A stretch of DNA of 64,000 nucleotides, taken from assembly GCA_947491935.1 (NCBI GenBank), contig CANLLF010000003.1:830397-894396 (forward strand), read 5' to 3'. The notes beneath the pieces are model-generated. The model ran no database searches and had not been told where the DNA came from. It worked only from the letters and a program-made list of their open reading frames with translations. Positions 44,175 through 52,976 of this stretch are shown here, piece by piece. A program made the translations under genes and the position numbers. Numbering within the stretch: the first letter of the stretch is position 1; each line of letters opens with the position of its first letter. This stretch comes from an uncultured Roseicyclus sp. (GTDB taxonomy: Bacteria > Pseudomonadota > Alphaproteobacteria > Rhodobacterales > Rhodobacteraceae).

Positions 44175-44197
44175 GGGCGGGCGCCCGTGGCCCGCCC
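44175..44197. terminator. terminator between aatA and convergent gene
   Basis: GGGCGGG (44175-44181) pairs perfectly with CCCGCCC (44191-44197) around a 9-nt loop, in a 36-nt gap between convergent stop codons. Could serve both strands; weak T-tracts. Confidence 0.6.
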
Positions 44198-44201
44198 TTG
44201 A

Positions 44202-44663
44202 TCAGGATAATTGTGCCGCAACCTCGCATAGTCCAACGGCCGTGCCACGGCCCCCGTCTTGTCGCGCGGCCCAGACACCGGGTGCCCCGTCGAGCCAGAT
44301 CCCGTCGGAAATCGTCTGTCCATCATCGGACAGGCGCCCAACATAACGGGAGATCACAAGGCCCGCGCCGCCATCCATCGACACCCCTTGCAAGGCAAGG
44401 GTTCCGTCATGTCGCAGAACGCCGACAAAGTGCTCCCGCCCGGCATGGCCACCGCTGCTCCGCCAATCGAAATACCCGGCCAGATCCTGCCCCTCGGCCC
44501 CGTCACTCTGCGTGGTGAAGACCAACCTTGTGTCGTGCCAGGTCAGCACACCATCCAGGCCGCAGACGGACCAGACATCGCCCGTTAGGACCACGTCTTG
44601 CGCGAAGGCCGGCCCGGCCAGTGCAATCGCGCAAGCCGCGAGTGTGGCTTTGACATATCCCAT
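44202..44663 (-). CDS. exported hypothetical protein
   Basis: 153 aa. Signal peptide (1-20, ALAGPAFAQ). The mature domain looks like a small beta-sandwich with repeated G/D/W residues (DVWSVCGLDGVLTWHDTRLVF, GLVISRYVGRLSDDGQTISDGIW), reminiscent of uncharacterised periplasmic proteins. Two cysteines. I cannot assign a family. ATG at 44663; a longer in-frame start lacks a signal sequence. Confidence 0.7.
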   Translation of the reverse strand: MGYVKATLAACAIALAGPAFAQDVVLTGDVWSVCGLDGVLTWHDTRLVFTTQSDGAEGQDLAGYFDWRSSGGHAGREHFVGVLRHDGTLALQGVSMDGGAGLVISRYVGRLSDDGQTISDGIWLDGAPGVWAARQDGGRGTAVGLCEVAAQLS

Positions 44664-44737
44664 GACGTGACGCCTCCGATGACGCCCCAACGTCTCAAGG
44701 CTCTGAACGCAATTCAAGGGCCGTCGACCTCACGGTT

Positions 44738-45133
44738 TCATCGCGCCGCCCGCTCCCTTGCCATGCCCCAGAGCATCACCGCCGAAATCGCCGCAAACAG
44801 CACCCACTGCAACATCACGCCCACGGTGCCCAGCAACACGATGCCGATCACGACAAACAGCGCGATGAAGGCCAGGTTGACGGCCAGGATTGTGACGACA
44901 AGCGCCCGGTTCGCGTGCCGCGCGGTCCAGAGCAGCGCCAGGCCGAAGACCACGAACAGCGCCGTCAATGCGTGCCAGACAACGGCGGAGATGGAGCGGA
45001 TCAACGCGTTGAGATCGCTGGCCTGAATGGGCGCGTTGATCTCCGGCCCGCCCATGAAAGCGTGGATCGCCGCCGTGGCAAAGAACAGGCCTCCGGCGAC
45101 GGCAAAAGGAATGTTGAGGGATTGAGATTGCAT
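44738..45133 (-). CDS. four-helix membrane protein, TetR-regulated
   Basis: 131 aa, about four transmembrane helices. FAVAGGLFFATAAIHAFMGGPEINAPI opens it. No family I can name confidently; similar short membrane proteins occur next to TetR genes in many proteobacteria. Divergent from the TetR gene across 83 nt carrying two operator-like palindromes, the nearer 23 bp upstream of this start. GAGGTG precedes the ATG. Confidence 0.75.
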   Translation of the reverse strand: MQSQSLNIPFAVAGGLFFATAAIHAFMGGPEINAPIQASDLNALIRSISAVVWHALTALFVVFGLALLWTARHANRALVVTILAVNLAFIALFVVIGIVLLGTVGVMLQWVLFAAISAVMLWGMARERAAR

Positions 45134-45155
45134 TGGAACACCTCGCTTTCTGATT

Positions 45156-45173
45156 CCATACGCCACCGTATGG
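45156..45173. promoter_or_regulatory. TetR operator 1
   Basis: CCATACG-CCAC-CGTATGG, a perfect 7-bp inverted repeat. Lies 23 bp before the membrane-protein start. It pairs with a second, near-identical copy 36 bp away, the usual layout for a TetR repressor controlling divergent genes. Confidence 0.75.
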
Positions 45174-45191
45174 CGAAGTGATTGCGGCCCG

Positions 45192-45209
45192 CAATACGCT
45201 ACCGTATGG
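45192..45209. promoter_or_regulatory. TetR operator 2
   Basis: CAATACG-CTAC-CGTATGG, one mismatch from a perfect palindrome and sharing ATACG-N4-CGTATGG with operator 1. It ends 7 bp before the TetR start, suggesting autorepression. Confidence 0.7.
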
Positions 45210-45216
45210 TGGCCGA

Positions 45217-45792
45217 ATGACAAATCGCCTCACCCCCGATGATTGGATCGCCGCGGGCTTCCGCGCGCTGGCAGCGGACGGGCCCGATGCGGTGAAGGCC
45301 GAGAAACTGGCGCGCCAGCTCGGCACGTCAAAGGGCAGCTTTTACTGGCATTTCAAGGACGTCCCGGCCTTTCACGCCGCGATGCTGGCGTTGTGGCAAG
45401 ACAAGGCCTTCACCGGCATCATAGACGGGCTTGCCGACCTCCCTTCAGCTGAGGCCAAACTCCGCGCCCTCGCCCGGATCGCCAATGACGGCGCGCCTGA
45501 CCGCTTCGGTGGCCTCCTGATCGAACCCGCGATCCGCGCCTGGTCGCTCCGCGATGACGCGGTCGCCAAGGCCGTGGCCGAGATCGATGCGGCGCGCATC
45601 ACCTATGTGGAGGATCTGCTGGAGGCCTGCGACCGCCCCCGCAACCTCGGCATCCTGTTCTACGGGGCCTTTGTCGGCCTCGACGATCTGCAAGCGCGCG
45701 GGCGGCCCGACACGGCCGGCGCACTGACGGCCCTGCTGGACTGCCTCTTCGGCCAAGGTGCCACAAAACCTTCGATCTTCACCCCTTCTTAA
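45217..45792 (+). CDS. TetR family transcriptional regulator
   Basis: 191 aa. N-terminal HTH ALAADGPDAVKAEKLARQLGTSKGSFYWHFKDVPAFHAAML is typical. C-terminal ligand domain is helical and unassigned. Divergent from the membrane-protein gene, with two operators between. ATG chosen for the distance to operator 2 and the usual TetR N-terminus length. Confidence 0.9.
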   Translation: MTNRLTPDDWIAAGFRALAADGPDAVKAEKLARQLGTSKGSFYWHFKDVPAFHAAMLALWQDKAFTGIIDGLADLPSAEAKLRALARIANDGAPDRFGGLLIEPAIRAWSLRDDAVAKAVAEIDAARITYVEDLLEACDRPRNLGILFYGAFVGLDDLQARGRPDTAGALTALLDCLFGQGATKPSIFTPS

Positions 45793-46198
45793 CCCCGCCA
45801 TGGGACACCTCCTCCCGTGGCCACATCACGAGGACGGTTCGCGCGGGATCCGAGCGAAGACAGCCCCCTCATTGGGCCAAGTTCAAACACCCCGCACCAA
45901 ACCGCCGGCATCCCGGTTCCATATACCGGGTCTTCCGAACCGCTCCGCCCCTTGACAGGAGGCGGCGCCGCCTCGCCCCATGTCACGCCGGATCCACCCA
46001 CGGACCGGCCGCACCATCCCGAGCCCATATCCCAGGCCGCGCCCGCAACGCGACGGCGATACCCGCATACGCGCCTCCCTTCCATTAGTTCAAAATACCC
46101 CGGGGGGAGTCCGCAGGACGGGGGGCAGCGCCCCCCACGCCGCATCGACACATGCCCCACAGCTTGCCCCGCGCGACCCCACGCGATACGCCCTGCCC
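45793..46198. other. 406-nt noncoding interval with hairpins and element copy B
   Basis: No gene supported. Contains CCCGGT/ACCGGG hairpin (45912-45930), a perfect 16-bp palindrome GAGGCGGCGCCGCCTC (45959-45974) and dispersed element copy B (46079-46136). An open frame runs through into the ABC permease, but it is explained by high GC and is not preceded by a plausible start. The interval may be a remnant of deleted transporter genes. Confidence 0.6.
46079..46136 (+). repeat. dispersed structured element, copy B
   Basis: CTTCCATTAGTTCAAAATA, then CCCCGGGGGGA, variable hairpin GTCC-GCA-GGAC and fixed hairpin GGGGGGC-AGC-GCCCCCC. Shares the 5' box and order with copies A and C. Sits 63 bp before the orphan permease start. 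Confidence 0.8.
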
Positions 46199-46966
46199 AT
46201 GCCGCGCGTCCGCCTGACCGACCACCTGATTCTGATCCTGGGCTGCGCGTTCATGCTGGCGCCGCTCGGGCTGCTGATCGGCATCGTCCTTGGGTCGGAT
46301 CTCTCCGCCGTTGAGGCCATCATTACCACCAGCACCGCATCCCGTCCGCCGCTCGCCGAAATGCTGCGCACCTCTTTCGTGATCGCACTTTGCGTCGCGC
46401 TTGTGAAAACCCTTGTCTCGCTGCTGGCGGCCTATGCGCTGGTCTTCTTCCGCCTGCCCTTCGCCTCGGCGATCATGCCCCTGATCCTTTTGCCGCTCTT
46501 CTTGCCCATCGAAAGCCGCATCCTGCCTACGATCCTCATCACCGATGCTTTGGGCCTTCTGAACACCTATACCGGGCTGATCCTGCCGGTCACGGCCACC
46601 GGGCTTGGCACGTTGATCCTGCGCTCGCAGATGATGCAGCTCCCGCCCGAAGTGATCGAGGCCGCGCGGATCGACGGGGCGGGGCCGATGCGGGTGTTTT
46701 TCCACTTCATCCTGCCCCTCAGCCTGCCGGTCATCGCCGCCCTTCTGGCCTTCTTTTTCGTTCTGGGCTGGAATCAGTATCTCTGGCCGCTCATCGCATC
46801 GCCCTCGGCACCGGAACGGGCCACGGTCGTCAGCGGCATCGCCCTTCTGCAGATCGGCTCACCATCCTCGTTGGCGCTGGCCGCCATCGCCATGCTGCCG
46901 CCGCTGGTCGTCTTCATCGTCGCACAGCGCTGGATCGCGAAGGGCCTTGCGCCGATGCGCGGCTAG
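46199..46966 (+). CDS. orphan carbohydrate ABC permease (UgpE/MalG-like)
   Basis: 255 aa, six transmembrane helices. CUT1 inner-membrane permease with coupling loop PEVIEAARIDGAGPMRVFFHFILPLSLPVIAAL. Partner permease, binding protein and ATPase are absent nearby; the sugar ATPase at 28437 is a possible partner. No clear RBS. It shares the palindromic stop CTAG (46963-46966) with the convergent LysR gene. It may be a leftover of a larger operon. Confidence 0.83.
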   Translation: MPRVRLTDHLILILGCAFMLAPLGLLIGIVLGSDLSAVEAIITTSTASRPPLAEMLRTSFVIALCVALVKTLVSLLAAYALVFFRLPFASAIMPLILLPLFLPIESRILPTILITDALGLLNTYTGLILPVTATGLGTLILRSQMMQLPPEVIEAARIDGAGPMRVFFHFILPLSLPVIAALLAFFFVLGWNQYLWPLIASPSAPERATVVSGIALLQIGSPSSLALAAIAMLPPLVVFIVAQRWIAKGLAPMRG

Positions 46967-47868
46967 CGGGTCAGCACCTCGGCGATGACGTCGAACACAA
47001 CCCGGATCCGCTGACTGGTGCGTAACTCACGATGGGTCGTCAGCCACATATGGACCGGCAGCGGCGCAAAGTCGGGCAAGACGCGCTCCACCCCCTCGGT
47101 TCTGAGCGCAATCTCGTCGGACATCACGCCAAGGCCCACGCCCTGCCGCACCATCTCCCAGGCCACGATCATGCTGTCGGTATGGACGCGGATATCGGCC
47201 TCGCAGGTCGGCAAACCCCAGGATTGCAGATAGCTCAGCATCTGCGCGGGCTCGGACATGCCGACAAAGGGTAGCCCGGCCAGATCGGCGATACTCTGGG
47301 GCCGCCCGTGGCGTTGCAGAAACCCGGCACTGGCCCAAAGCCCGGCCTCGCCTGACCGGACCCGGCGCGCGATCAGGTCCGGCTGGTCCGGCTCCACATG
47401 GCGCAATGCGATGTCGGCGTCGCGCCGCATCAGATCCGAAATGGCATTGGTCACCACAAGATCGACAACGATCTCCGGCACCCGGGCGGACAATTCCATA
47501 AGCAGATCCGGCACCAGATAGGTCGCCACGAGGTCCGACACACTGATCGAGACAGTGCCACGCACGTCCTCCACGCGGCCCGCCGCCACCAGCGACACAC
47601 GCAACGCCGCCTCCCCCATCGGGCGCACCTCATCCAGCACGGCCTTGCCGGACGGCGTCAGCACCAGGCCGCGCCCCACCCGCTCAAACAGGGCCACGCC
47701 GAGATCCTCCTCCAGCGCCGTCACCTGGCGACCGACGGTGGGCTGCGTCGTGCCGAGCGCCCGCGCGGCGCCGGACAGGCTGCCCAACTCGGCCGTCGCC
47801 ATGAAGGCGCGCACATGGTTCCAGTCGAATTTGATGGCGGACCAATTCGTTCCCATACGCCAATGCAT
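46963..47868 (-). CDS. LysR family transcriptional regulator
   Basis: 301 aa. N-terminal winged HTH FDWNHVRAFMATAELGSLSGAARALGTTQPTVGRQVTALEEDLGVALFER, then an effector domain. Divergent from the SAM methyltransferase across 75 nt, so that gene is a candidate target. ATG at 47868 used; 47856 also possible. Convergent with the orphan permease, sharing stop-codon bases CTAG. Confidence 0.92.
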   Translation of the reverse strand: MHWRMGTNWSAIKFDWNHVRAFMATAELGSLSGAARALGTTQPTVGRQVTALEEDLGVALFERVGRGLVLTPSGKAVLDEVRPMGEAALRVSLVAAGRVEDVRGTVSISVSDLVATYLVPDLLMELSARVPEIVVDLVVTNAISDLMRRDADIALRHVEPDQPDLIARRVRSGEAGLWASAGFLQRHGRPQSIADLAGLPFVGMSEPAQMLSYLQSWGLPTCEADIRVHTDSMIVAWEMVRQGVGLGVMSDEIALRTEGVERVLPDFAPLPVHMWLTTHRELRTSQRIRVVFDVIAEVLTR

Positions 47869-47943
47869 AGCATCTATTCCAATCCATGCAATTTCGTTCG
47901 ACTCGCCCCTGCGCTATCGTCAAAGCGAACACAGGAGGCCGAC

Positions 47944-48579
47944 ATGCCCGCAACCACCCCCGCCCCGGACGCTGAATTCTGGAACAAAGCCGCACCGCGC
48001 TATGCCAAGAGCAAGATCGGCGACGTGCCGGCCTACGAGGCCACGCTGGAGCGCACCCGCGCCCATCTGCACAGCGATGATCGCGTGCTGGAAATCGGCT
48101 GCGGCACGGTCTCCACCGCGATCCTGCTGGCCCCCCATGTGGCCCATATCACGGCCAGCGACGTCTCGACCGAGATGGTGGAAATCGGGCGCGCCAAGCT
48201 GTGGGACGCCTCCATCCGCAACGTCACCCCCGTGGCGGGCCGCATCGGTGATCCGGGGCTGGACGGCCAATTCGATGCCATCCTTGCCTTCAATCTGCTG
48301 CATCTGGTCAAGGACCTCGACGCCACGCTCTCCCGCATCTACGACCAGTTGCCGTCGAGCGCGCTTTTCATCAGCAAGACGCCGTGCATCGGCGAACGCA
48401 AACGCTGGCTGAAACCGGTGATCGCCGTCATGCAAGTCTTCGGCAAGGCGCCCTTCGTGCATTTCCTGAGCGTTGCCCAATTGGAGCGCCACATCACGCA
48501 AGCTGGATTCGAGATCATCGAGGCCGGCGATTATCCCAAGAAGATGCCGTCGCACTTCGTCGTCGCGCGCAAGCCCTGA
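47944..48579 (+). CDS. class I SAM-dependent methyltransferase
   Basis: 211 aa. Rossmann SAM-binding fold: VLEIGCGTVSTAILL (motif I near 48-62), ITASDVSTEMVEIGR and FDAILAFNLLHLV. Similar to small-molecule or quinone/lipid methyltransferases but not specific enough to name. Divergent from LysR. Followed after 73 nt by an unknown protein. Confidence 0.88.
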   Translation: MPATTPAPDAEFWNKAAPRYAKSKIGDVPAYEATLERTRAHLHSDDRVLEIGCGTVSTAILLAPHVAHITASDVSTEMVEIGRAKLWDASIRNVTPVAGRIGDPGLDGQFDAILAFNLLHLVKDLDATLSRIYDQLPSSALFISKTPCIGERKRWLKPVIAVMQVFGKAPFVHFLSVAQLERHITQAGFEIIEAGDYPKKMPSHFVVARKP

Positions 48580-48652
48580 CCCGCACATCTTGACCCGGGC
48601 CAGCTTTGCCCGGATGGTCTGAGGCCAAGGACGCAGCGCGAACAGGCCCTCC

Positions 48653-49078
48653 ATGACCGACTTGCCCGAATACTATTTCCGCATCCGTGAGAACGGGGCG
48701 GCGGTGTTCCGGGTCTCCACCGAGAACCGGCAGCGCCGGATCGAGATGGACGAGATTGCCGTGGTCAATATCCGCAATGGCAATGTCAAACCCCATGGCG
48801 AGCACCAACTGACGGCCGATGAACAGGCCGTCATCGCCGATTGGATCGCGGAACGCCAAGCGGTGCTGGCCGACCGGGATATCGACGACATCCACCGCGC
48901 GGTCGATTACCTGAACCTCACCACCCATTGGGCGCAGAGCCGTGCCTCGGACGAGGATCTGGAGGACGTGACGGATCGTCTGCTTCTGGCGATGCACGAC
49001 CTGCGCAGCGTGCTTGTCCGCAAGAAGGCGGACCGGATCATGGCCAGGGCCAAGCCAGCCGACAACGCGGCCGAGTAA
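48653..49078 (+). CDS. conserved hypothetical protein
   Basis: 141 aa, soluble. Beta-rich first half (YYFRIRENGAAVFRVSTENRQRRIEMDEIAVVNIRNGNVKPHGEHQL) and a helical second half. It reads like a Roseobacter-conserved protein of unknown function; no catalytic motif visible. Stands alone before a convergent exported protein. Confidence 0.75.
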   Translation: MTDLPEYYFRIRENGAAVFRVSTENRQRRIEMDEIAVVNIRNGNVKPHGEHQLTADEQAVIADWIAERQAVLADRDIDDIHRAVDYLNLTTHWAQSRASDEDLEDVTDRLLLAMHDLRSVLVRKKADRIMARAKPADNAAE

Positions 49079-49110
49079 GGTGAACGTCGCCGCGTAACCC
49101 GTTGAAATCG

Positions 49111-50499
49111 TTATTCGACCGTCAGGCGATATTCGGACTGACCCGCATCGGGCTGGATCATTTCAAGACAGTTGCCCGGCCCGTCCGTCGCCATCCAGAC
49201 ATGGCCGGGATCGGTGGTGAAAGCGGTCGCCTGGCCGGGGTTCAGGCCGCCCATGTTGACCGGCACGCCATCCGGATCGATCCAGGTCAGCCCGCGGAAC
49301 CCGCTGCTCTCGTTCACGAAATTCAGGTTGATCGCCTGTCCAGTGTCGCGCGAGGAGACGCGCCCGAAATTGTCACAGGCCAGATAACCCGCCTGCGCCC
49401 CGATCGGGGCGGAGGGGCGTATGCCGCCTTCCACCTCAAGCTGATCGATATTGGCGCAATCGGCCAGAAACGGCCCCAGCGTGTTGGGGCCATTGCCCGT
49501 CAGGGTAAAGCCACCCGCCCCGCCAACCCGCTCCAGCGCCAGAACCGGGCTGGTCGCCAGCACAAGCCAGGCGGGATCCGAAACATCCAGCGTCGCCTCG
49601 ATGCCCGAAATGCCGATTTCTGCAAAGCTACCGATCACGCTACCCGGGATCTCGACCGACCGGCCATCGGCGGCGGTGGCCCGCAACGTGGCCGCATCAC
49701 CATCCGCAAGGCCCGCGATATCCGCGGCGACCTGAAACGACACCAGCGGCCCCTGCGCACCGATCACGCATTGCGCACGCACCAACACATCATCGGTTTC
49801 CGGAACGCCGTAGAACACCTCGACAAACGTGTCAAAGACATTGTCTTCGCTGACCTCGGTGAACCGGGTCCAGACATGGCCGGTGATATCCGGGCCGACA
49901 TCGGGGAACAGTGCCGCCGCGGGCCCGCTGGGTGCAGCCGGGCGCTGCAACGCGCCGCCAGCGGACAGATCGCCGCAATCCTCGTCAAACTCCGCCACAT
50001 AGGCGCGGTTCGTGGACAGGTCGAAATCGAGGATGAAATCCGTCAGGCCGACAACGCCGTAGGTGACGATATCGGAATTGGCCAGCATCGTCATTTCCGG
50101 CCCGCCCGCCTCCACGATGATCTCGGCCCCACCGGTCGGATCGAAACCGCGGTTCACGATGGTCGCGCTGAGCGTGAAGGACGATCCGTCCGAGCCCGAC
50201 AGGGTGAACGCCACCGGATCCCCCGCCTGCGCCGCCCCGGCAAAGGCCTCGAACCGCAGGGCAATCTCGCCGCCATCGAATTCGGCCTGGCAATGGCCCC
50301 AGATCAGGCCAGAGGGCAGATCGTTCTCGGGGCCAGACGCATCCGCACCCGGTTGGATCGCAATGAGGTTCAACTGAGAATCGCTAGGGAAGAGGGCGAA
50401 TTCCGCGTCATAAACCCAGATGAACGCCTCCTGCGCGGCGAGCGGTGCGGTGGCAAGGCTGGCGACAAGGGCGAGCGGCAAAAGGCGGTGGAAGGGCAT
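49111..50499 (-). CDS. exported protein with C-terminal VHL-beta-like segment
   Basis: 462 aa. Signal peptide 1-23 (ending PLAAQ). Two central beta-rich repeats with paired cysteines, then a C-terminal segment (about 400-455) with LNFVNESSGFRGLTWIDPDGVPVNMGGLNPGQATAFTTDPGHVWMATD, closely resembling the von Hippel-Lindau beta domain (the WIDPDG and GHVWMATD blocks). In bacteria this fold is probably a binding module. No catalytic motif. Tail-to-tail with the preceding gene. The domain call is by eye. Confidence 0.78.
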   Translation of the reverse strand: MPFHRLLPLALVASLATAPLAAQEAFIWVYDAEFALFPSDSQLNLIAIQPGADASGPENDLPSGLIWGHCQAEFDGGEIALRFEAFAGAAQAGDPVAFTLSGSDGSSFTLSATIVNRGFDPTGGAEIIVEAGGPEMTMLANSDIVTYGVVGLTDFILDFDLSTNRAYVAEFDEDCGDLSAGGALQRPAAPSGPAAALFPDVGPDITGHVWTRFTEVSEDNVFDTFVEVFYGVPETDDVLVRAQCVIGAQGPLVSFQVAADIAGLADGDAATLRATAADGRSVEIPGSVIGSFAEIGISGIEATLDVSDPAWLVLATSPVLALERVGGAGGFTLTGNGPNTLGPFLADCANIDQLEVEGGIRPSAPIGAQAGYLACDNFGRVSSRDTGQAINLNFVNESSGFRGLTWIDPDGVPVNMGGLNPGQATAFTTDPGHVWMATDGPGNCLEMIQPDAGQSEYRLTVE

Positions 50500-50583
50500 G
50501 GGTGGTCTCCGTCGGGCACGAGGGCAGGCCCGGCCACTCTCCGCCCGGACCCCGCCCCGTGGCAAGGGAGGATTTCCGCAAGG

Positions 50584-50991
50584 TCAGGCGCGCGTGAACG
50601 TGCTGGTGATGACTGCGTCCTTCCGCGGCCCGGTCACGTGCCAGCGCGTGGTAAAGGCCTCCGGCCCCCCGAACCGGTAGGTCACACGGTAGGTGTCAGG
50701 CGGGCAGTCATGCAGCGCTTCGCCGCCGTCTTGCGGAACTTCATGGAACGGGCGGCCATCGTCGAAAAACACCTGCAACGTCCCGCCCTCGGCGCGCCAA
50801 AGATACCGCCGCGTGGCCTGCATCGGCGCGGTATTGCCATAGTGGAGCATACCGGTTTCCGTCTGGATCAGCCCGCCCTCGTCCATATTCCAGAGGCTCT
50901 CACCCTCCAGCCGTCCGGTGAGGCCCGCCCGTGCATCCTCGATCACCCGCGACAGGCGCCAGAGGCCCTCCAGCTCCGGCAAGGTGATCAT
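50584..50991 (-). CDS. DUF6314-like protein
   Basis: 135 aa. Lipocalin-like small beta-barrel protein: LEGLWRLSRVIEDARAGLTGRLEGESLWNMDEGGLIQTETGML opens it and VTYRFGGPEAFTTRWHVTGPRKDAVITSTFTR closes it, the DUF6314 pattern. ATGA overlap (50988-50991) with the upstream exported protein. Function unknown. Confidence 0.8.
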   Translation of the reverse strand: MITLPELEGLWRLSRVIEDARAGLTGRLEGESLWNMDEGGLIQTETGMLHYGNTAPMQATRRYLWRAEGGTLQVFFDDGRPFHEVPQDGGEALHDCPPDTYRVTYRFGGPEAFTTRWHVTGPRKDAVITSTFTRA

Positions 50992-51323
50992 TCGGCATAG
51001 ATCCCGATAAACGGGTTTCCGCGTGCATCGACGAAGGTGAACGCCCCGGTTCCATCGGCCTCCACATCGTAGCAGTCCCAATCACCGGATGGCGGCCATG
51101 TGCTGCAATACTGATCCGCTTCGATGCGCCTTTCGCCCCAGGAGGGCTCTCCGTGGGTATAGAGCGTGCGACCGGAGGCGTAGAAGATCTGTGTGGCGCC
51201 GGTCGCATAGTGCAGCGTCCGATCCGTCAGTGCCTCGGCAATCTCCGGCCCCGTCAAACCGCGCCACTCCTGTGCCCAGGCCGGGTGCGACAAGAGTACC
51301 AGTCCCAAAAGAGCCGCCCGCAT
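50988..51323 (-). CDS. exported small protein
   Basis: 111 aa. Signal peptide 1-17 (ending AWA). Mature part has GPEIAEALTDRTLHYATGATQIFYASGRTLY and two cysteines in YCSTWPPSGDWDCYD, a pattern seen in small periplasmic Rhodobacteraceae proteins. Overlaps the DUF6314-like gene by ATGA. Function unknown. Confidence 0.75.
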   Translation of the reverse strand: MRAALLGLVLLSHPAWAQEWRGLTGPEIAEALTDRTLHYATGATQIFYASGRTLYTHGEPSWGERRIEADQYCSTWPPSGDWDCYDVEADGTGAFTFVDARGNPFIGIYAE

Positions 51324-51395
51324 CGGCTTGTCCCCCCCGCGCTGTGCTTTTATCAGGCAGGCAGACAGCCAGACGTCACCCCGAAAGGCAAGCCC

Positions 51396-52700
51396 ATGAT
51401 CCCCCGCTATTCCCGCCCCGAGATGGTCGCCATCTGGGACCCCGCCACCAAATTCCGCATCTGGTACGAGATCGAGGCCCATGCCTGCGACGCCCAGGCC
51501 GATCTGGGGGTGATCCCGCGCGAGAACGCCGAGGCCGTGTGGAAAGCCAGGGATGTGGAATTCGATGTCGCCCGCATCGACGAGATCGAGGCCGTGACCA
51601 AGCACGATGTCATCGCATTCCTGACCCATCTGGCCGAACATGTGGGCGCGGATCAGGCGCGGTTCGTGCATCAGGGCATGACGAGCTCCGACGTGCTCGA
51701 CACCACGTTCAACATCCAGCTTGTGCGGGCTGCCGACATCCTTCTGGACGATATGGACAAGCTCCTTGCCGCGCTGAAAACCCGCGCGATGGAGCACAAG
51801 ATGACGATCCGCATCGGGCGATCCCACGGGATCCATGCCGAGCCGGTGACCATGGGCCTGACCTTCGCGCGCTTCTACGCAGAGATGGAGCGCAACCGGA
51901 ACCGTCTGGAAAAGGCGCGCTTTGAGGTGGCGACCGGCGCGATTTCCGGGGCGGTGGGCACGTTCGCCAATATCGACCCGGCGGTTGAGGCCCATGTGTG
52001 TGAGAGACTTGGTCTGCGCCCCGAACCGATTTCGACGCAGGTGATCCCGCGGGACCGCCACGCAATGTTCTTCGCGACGCTGGGTGTAATCGCCAGTTCC
52101 ATCGAAAACGTCGCGACTGAAATCCGCCACATGCAGCGCACCGAAGTGTTGGAAGCCGAAGAATTCTTCTCGAAGGGCCAAAAGGGCTCATCGGCGATGC
52201 CGCACAAGCGCAATCCGGTCCTGACCGAGAACCTGACAGGTCTGGCCAGGATCGTGCGCATGGGCGTGGTGCCTGCGATGGAGAACGTGGCGCTCTGGCA
52301 TGAGCGCGATATCTCGCATTCCTCGGTGGAGCGGATGATCGGGCCCGACAGCACGATCACGCTGGATTTCGCCCTCGCGCGCCTGACGGGCGTGATCGAG
52401 AGGCTGGTGATCTACCCCGACAACATGATCGCCAATATGAACAAGTTCCGCGGGCTGGTGCATTCCCAGCGCGTGCTTCTGGCCCTGACCCAAGCCGGTG
52501 TCAGCCGCGAGGATGCCTACCGCCTGGTGCAGCGCAACGCCATGAAGGTCTGGGAAGAGGGCCGCGATTTTCGGGAAGAATTGTTGGGGGATGCGGAGGT
52601 GACGGCCGCCCTATCGCCAGCCGAGATCGACGAGAAATTCGACCTCGGCTACCACACCAAACATGTCGATACGATCTTTGCGCGGGTGTTCGACGCGTAA
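51396..52700 (+). CDS. purB: adenylosuccinate lyase
   Basis: 434 aa. Cleaves SAICAR and adenylosuccinate in purine synthesis. The fumarase-superfamily signature KGSSAMPHKRNP is complete, with TSSDVLDT and RSHGIHAEPVTMG supplying active-site serine/histidine residues. Start selected at ATG 51396 (MIPRYSRPEM), the normal N-terminus. A terminator hairpin follows. Confidence 0.96.
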   Translation: MIPRYSRPEMVAIWDPATKFRIWYEIEAHACDAQADLGVIPRENAEAVWKARDVEFDVARIDEIEAVTKHDVIAFLTHLAEHVGADQARFVHQGMTSSDVLDTTFNIQLVRAADILLDDMDKLLAALKTRAMEHKMTIRIGRSHGIHAEPVTMGLTFARFYAEMERNRNRLEKARFEVATGAISGAVGTFANIDPAVEAHVCERLGLRPEPISTQVIPRDRHAMFFATLGVIASSIENVATEIRHMQRTEVLEAEEFFSKGQKGSSAMPHKRNPVLTENLTGLARIVRMGVVPAMENVALWHERDISHSSVERMIGPDSTITLDFALARLTGVIERLVIYPDNMIANMNKFRGLVHSQRVLLALTQAGVSREDAYRLVQRNAMKVWEEGRDFREELLGDAEVTAALSPAEIDEKFDLGYHTKHVDTIFARVFDA

Positions 52701-52719
52701 CCCGACACCCGTCCGCCAA

Positions 52720-52754
52720 TCCCGAGACGCGAAGCGGCGCGTTTTGCGTTTCGG
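52720..52754 (+). terminator. terminator after purB
   Basis: CCCGAGACGC pairs with GCGTTTCGGG (one G-T) around a GC-rich loop with TTTT, 19 nt after the purB stop. Confidence 0.6.
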
Positions 52755-52808
52755 GTGGCCTGTGGTAACGTCCCGGCATCCAAGCCAGCATTCCGGGAGA
52801 CCGCCTTC

Positions 52809-52976
52809 ATGACGATCAAAACCCTTTTGGCCGCGTTTGTTCTGATCTCGGCGCCCGCATTGGTGCACGCCCAGTGCATGTGGGGCGATCACTCCACCGA
52901 GGCCGCGATCAGCTGCGCCGATGGATCCACATGGGATCCCGTGGCGATGACCTGCGTGGCAGAAGCGTCCAGCTGA
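52809..52976 (+). CDS. small secreted protein, CBM14/peritrophin-like
   Basis: 55 aa. Signal peptide to about residue 22 (VHAQ). The mature peptide has three cysteines, CMWGDHSTEAAISCADGSTWDPVAMTCV, with the G-x2-W-D-x4-C pattern of peritrophin/CBM14 modules, though too short for a full domain. Independent of purB (a terminator lies between). Role unknown. Confidence 0.7.
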   Translation: MTIKTLLAAFVLISAPALVHAQCMWGDHSTEAAISCADGSTWDPVAMTCVAEASS

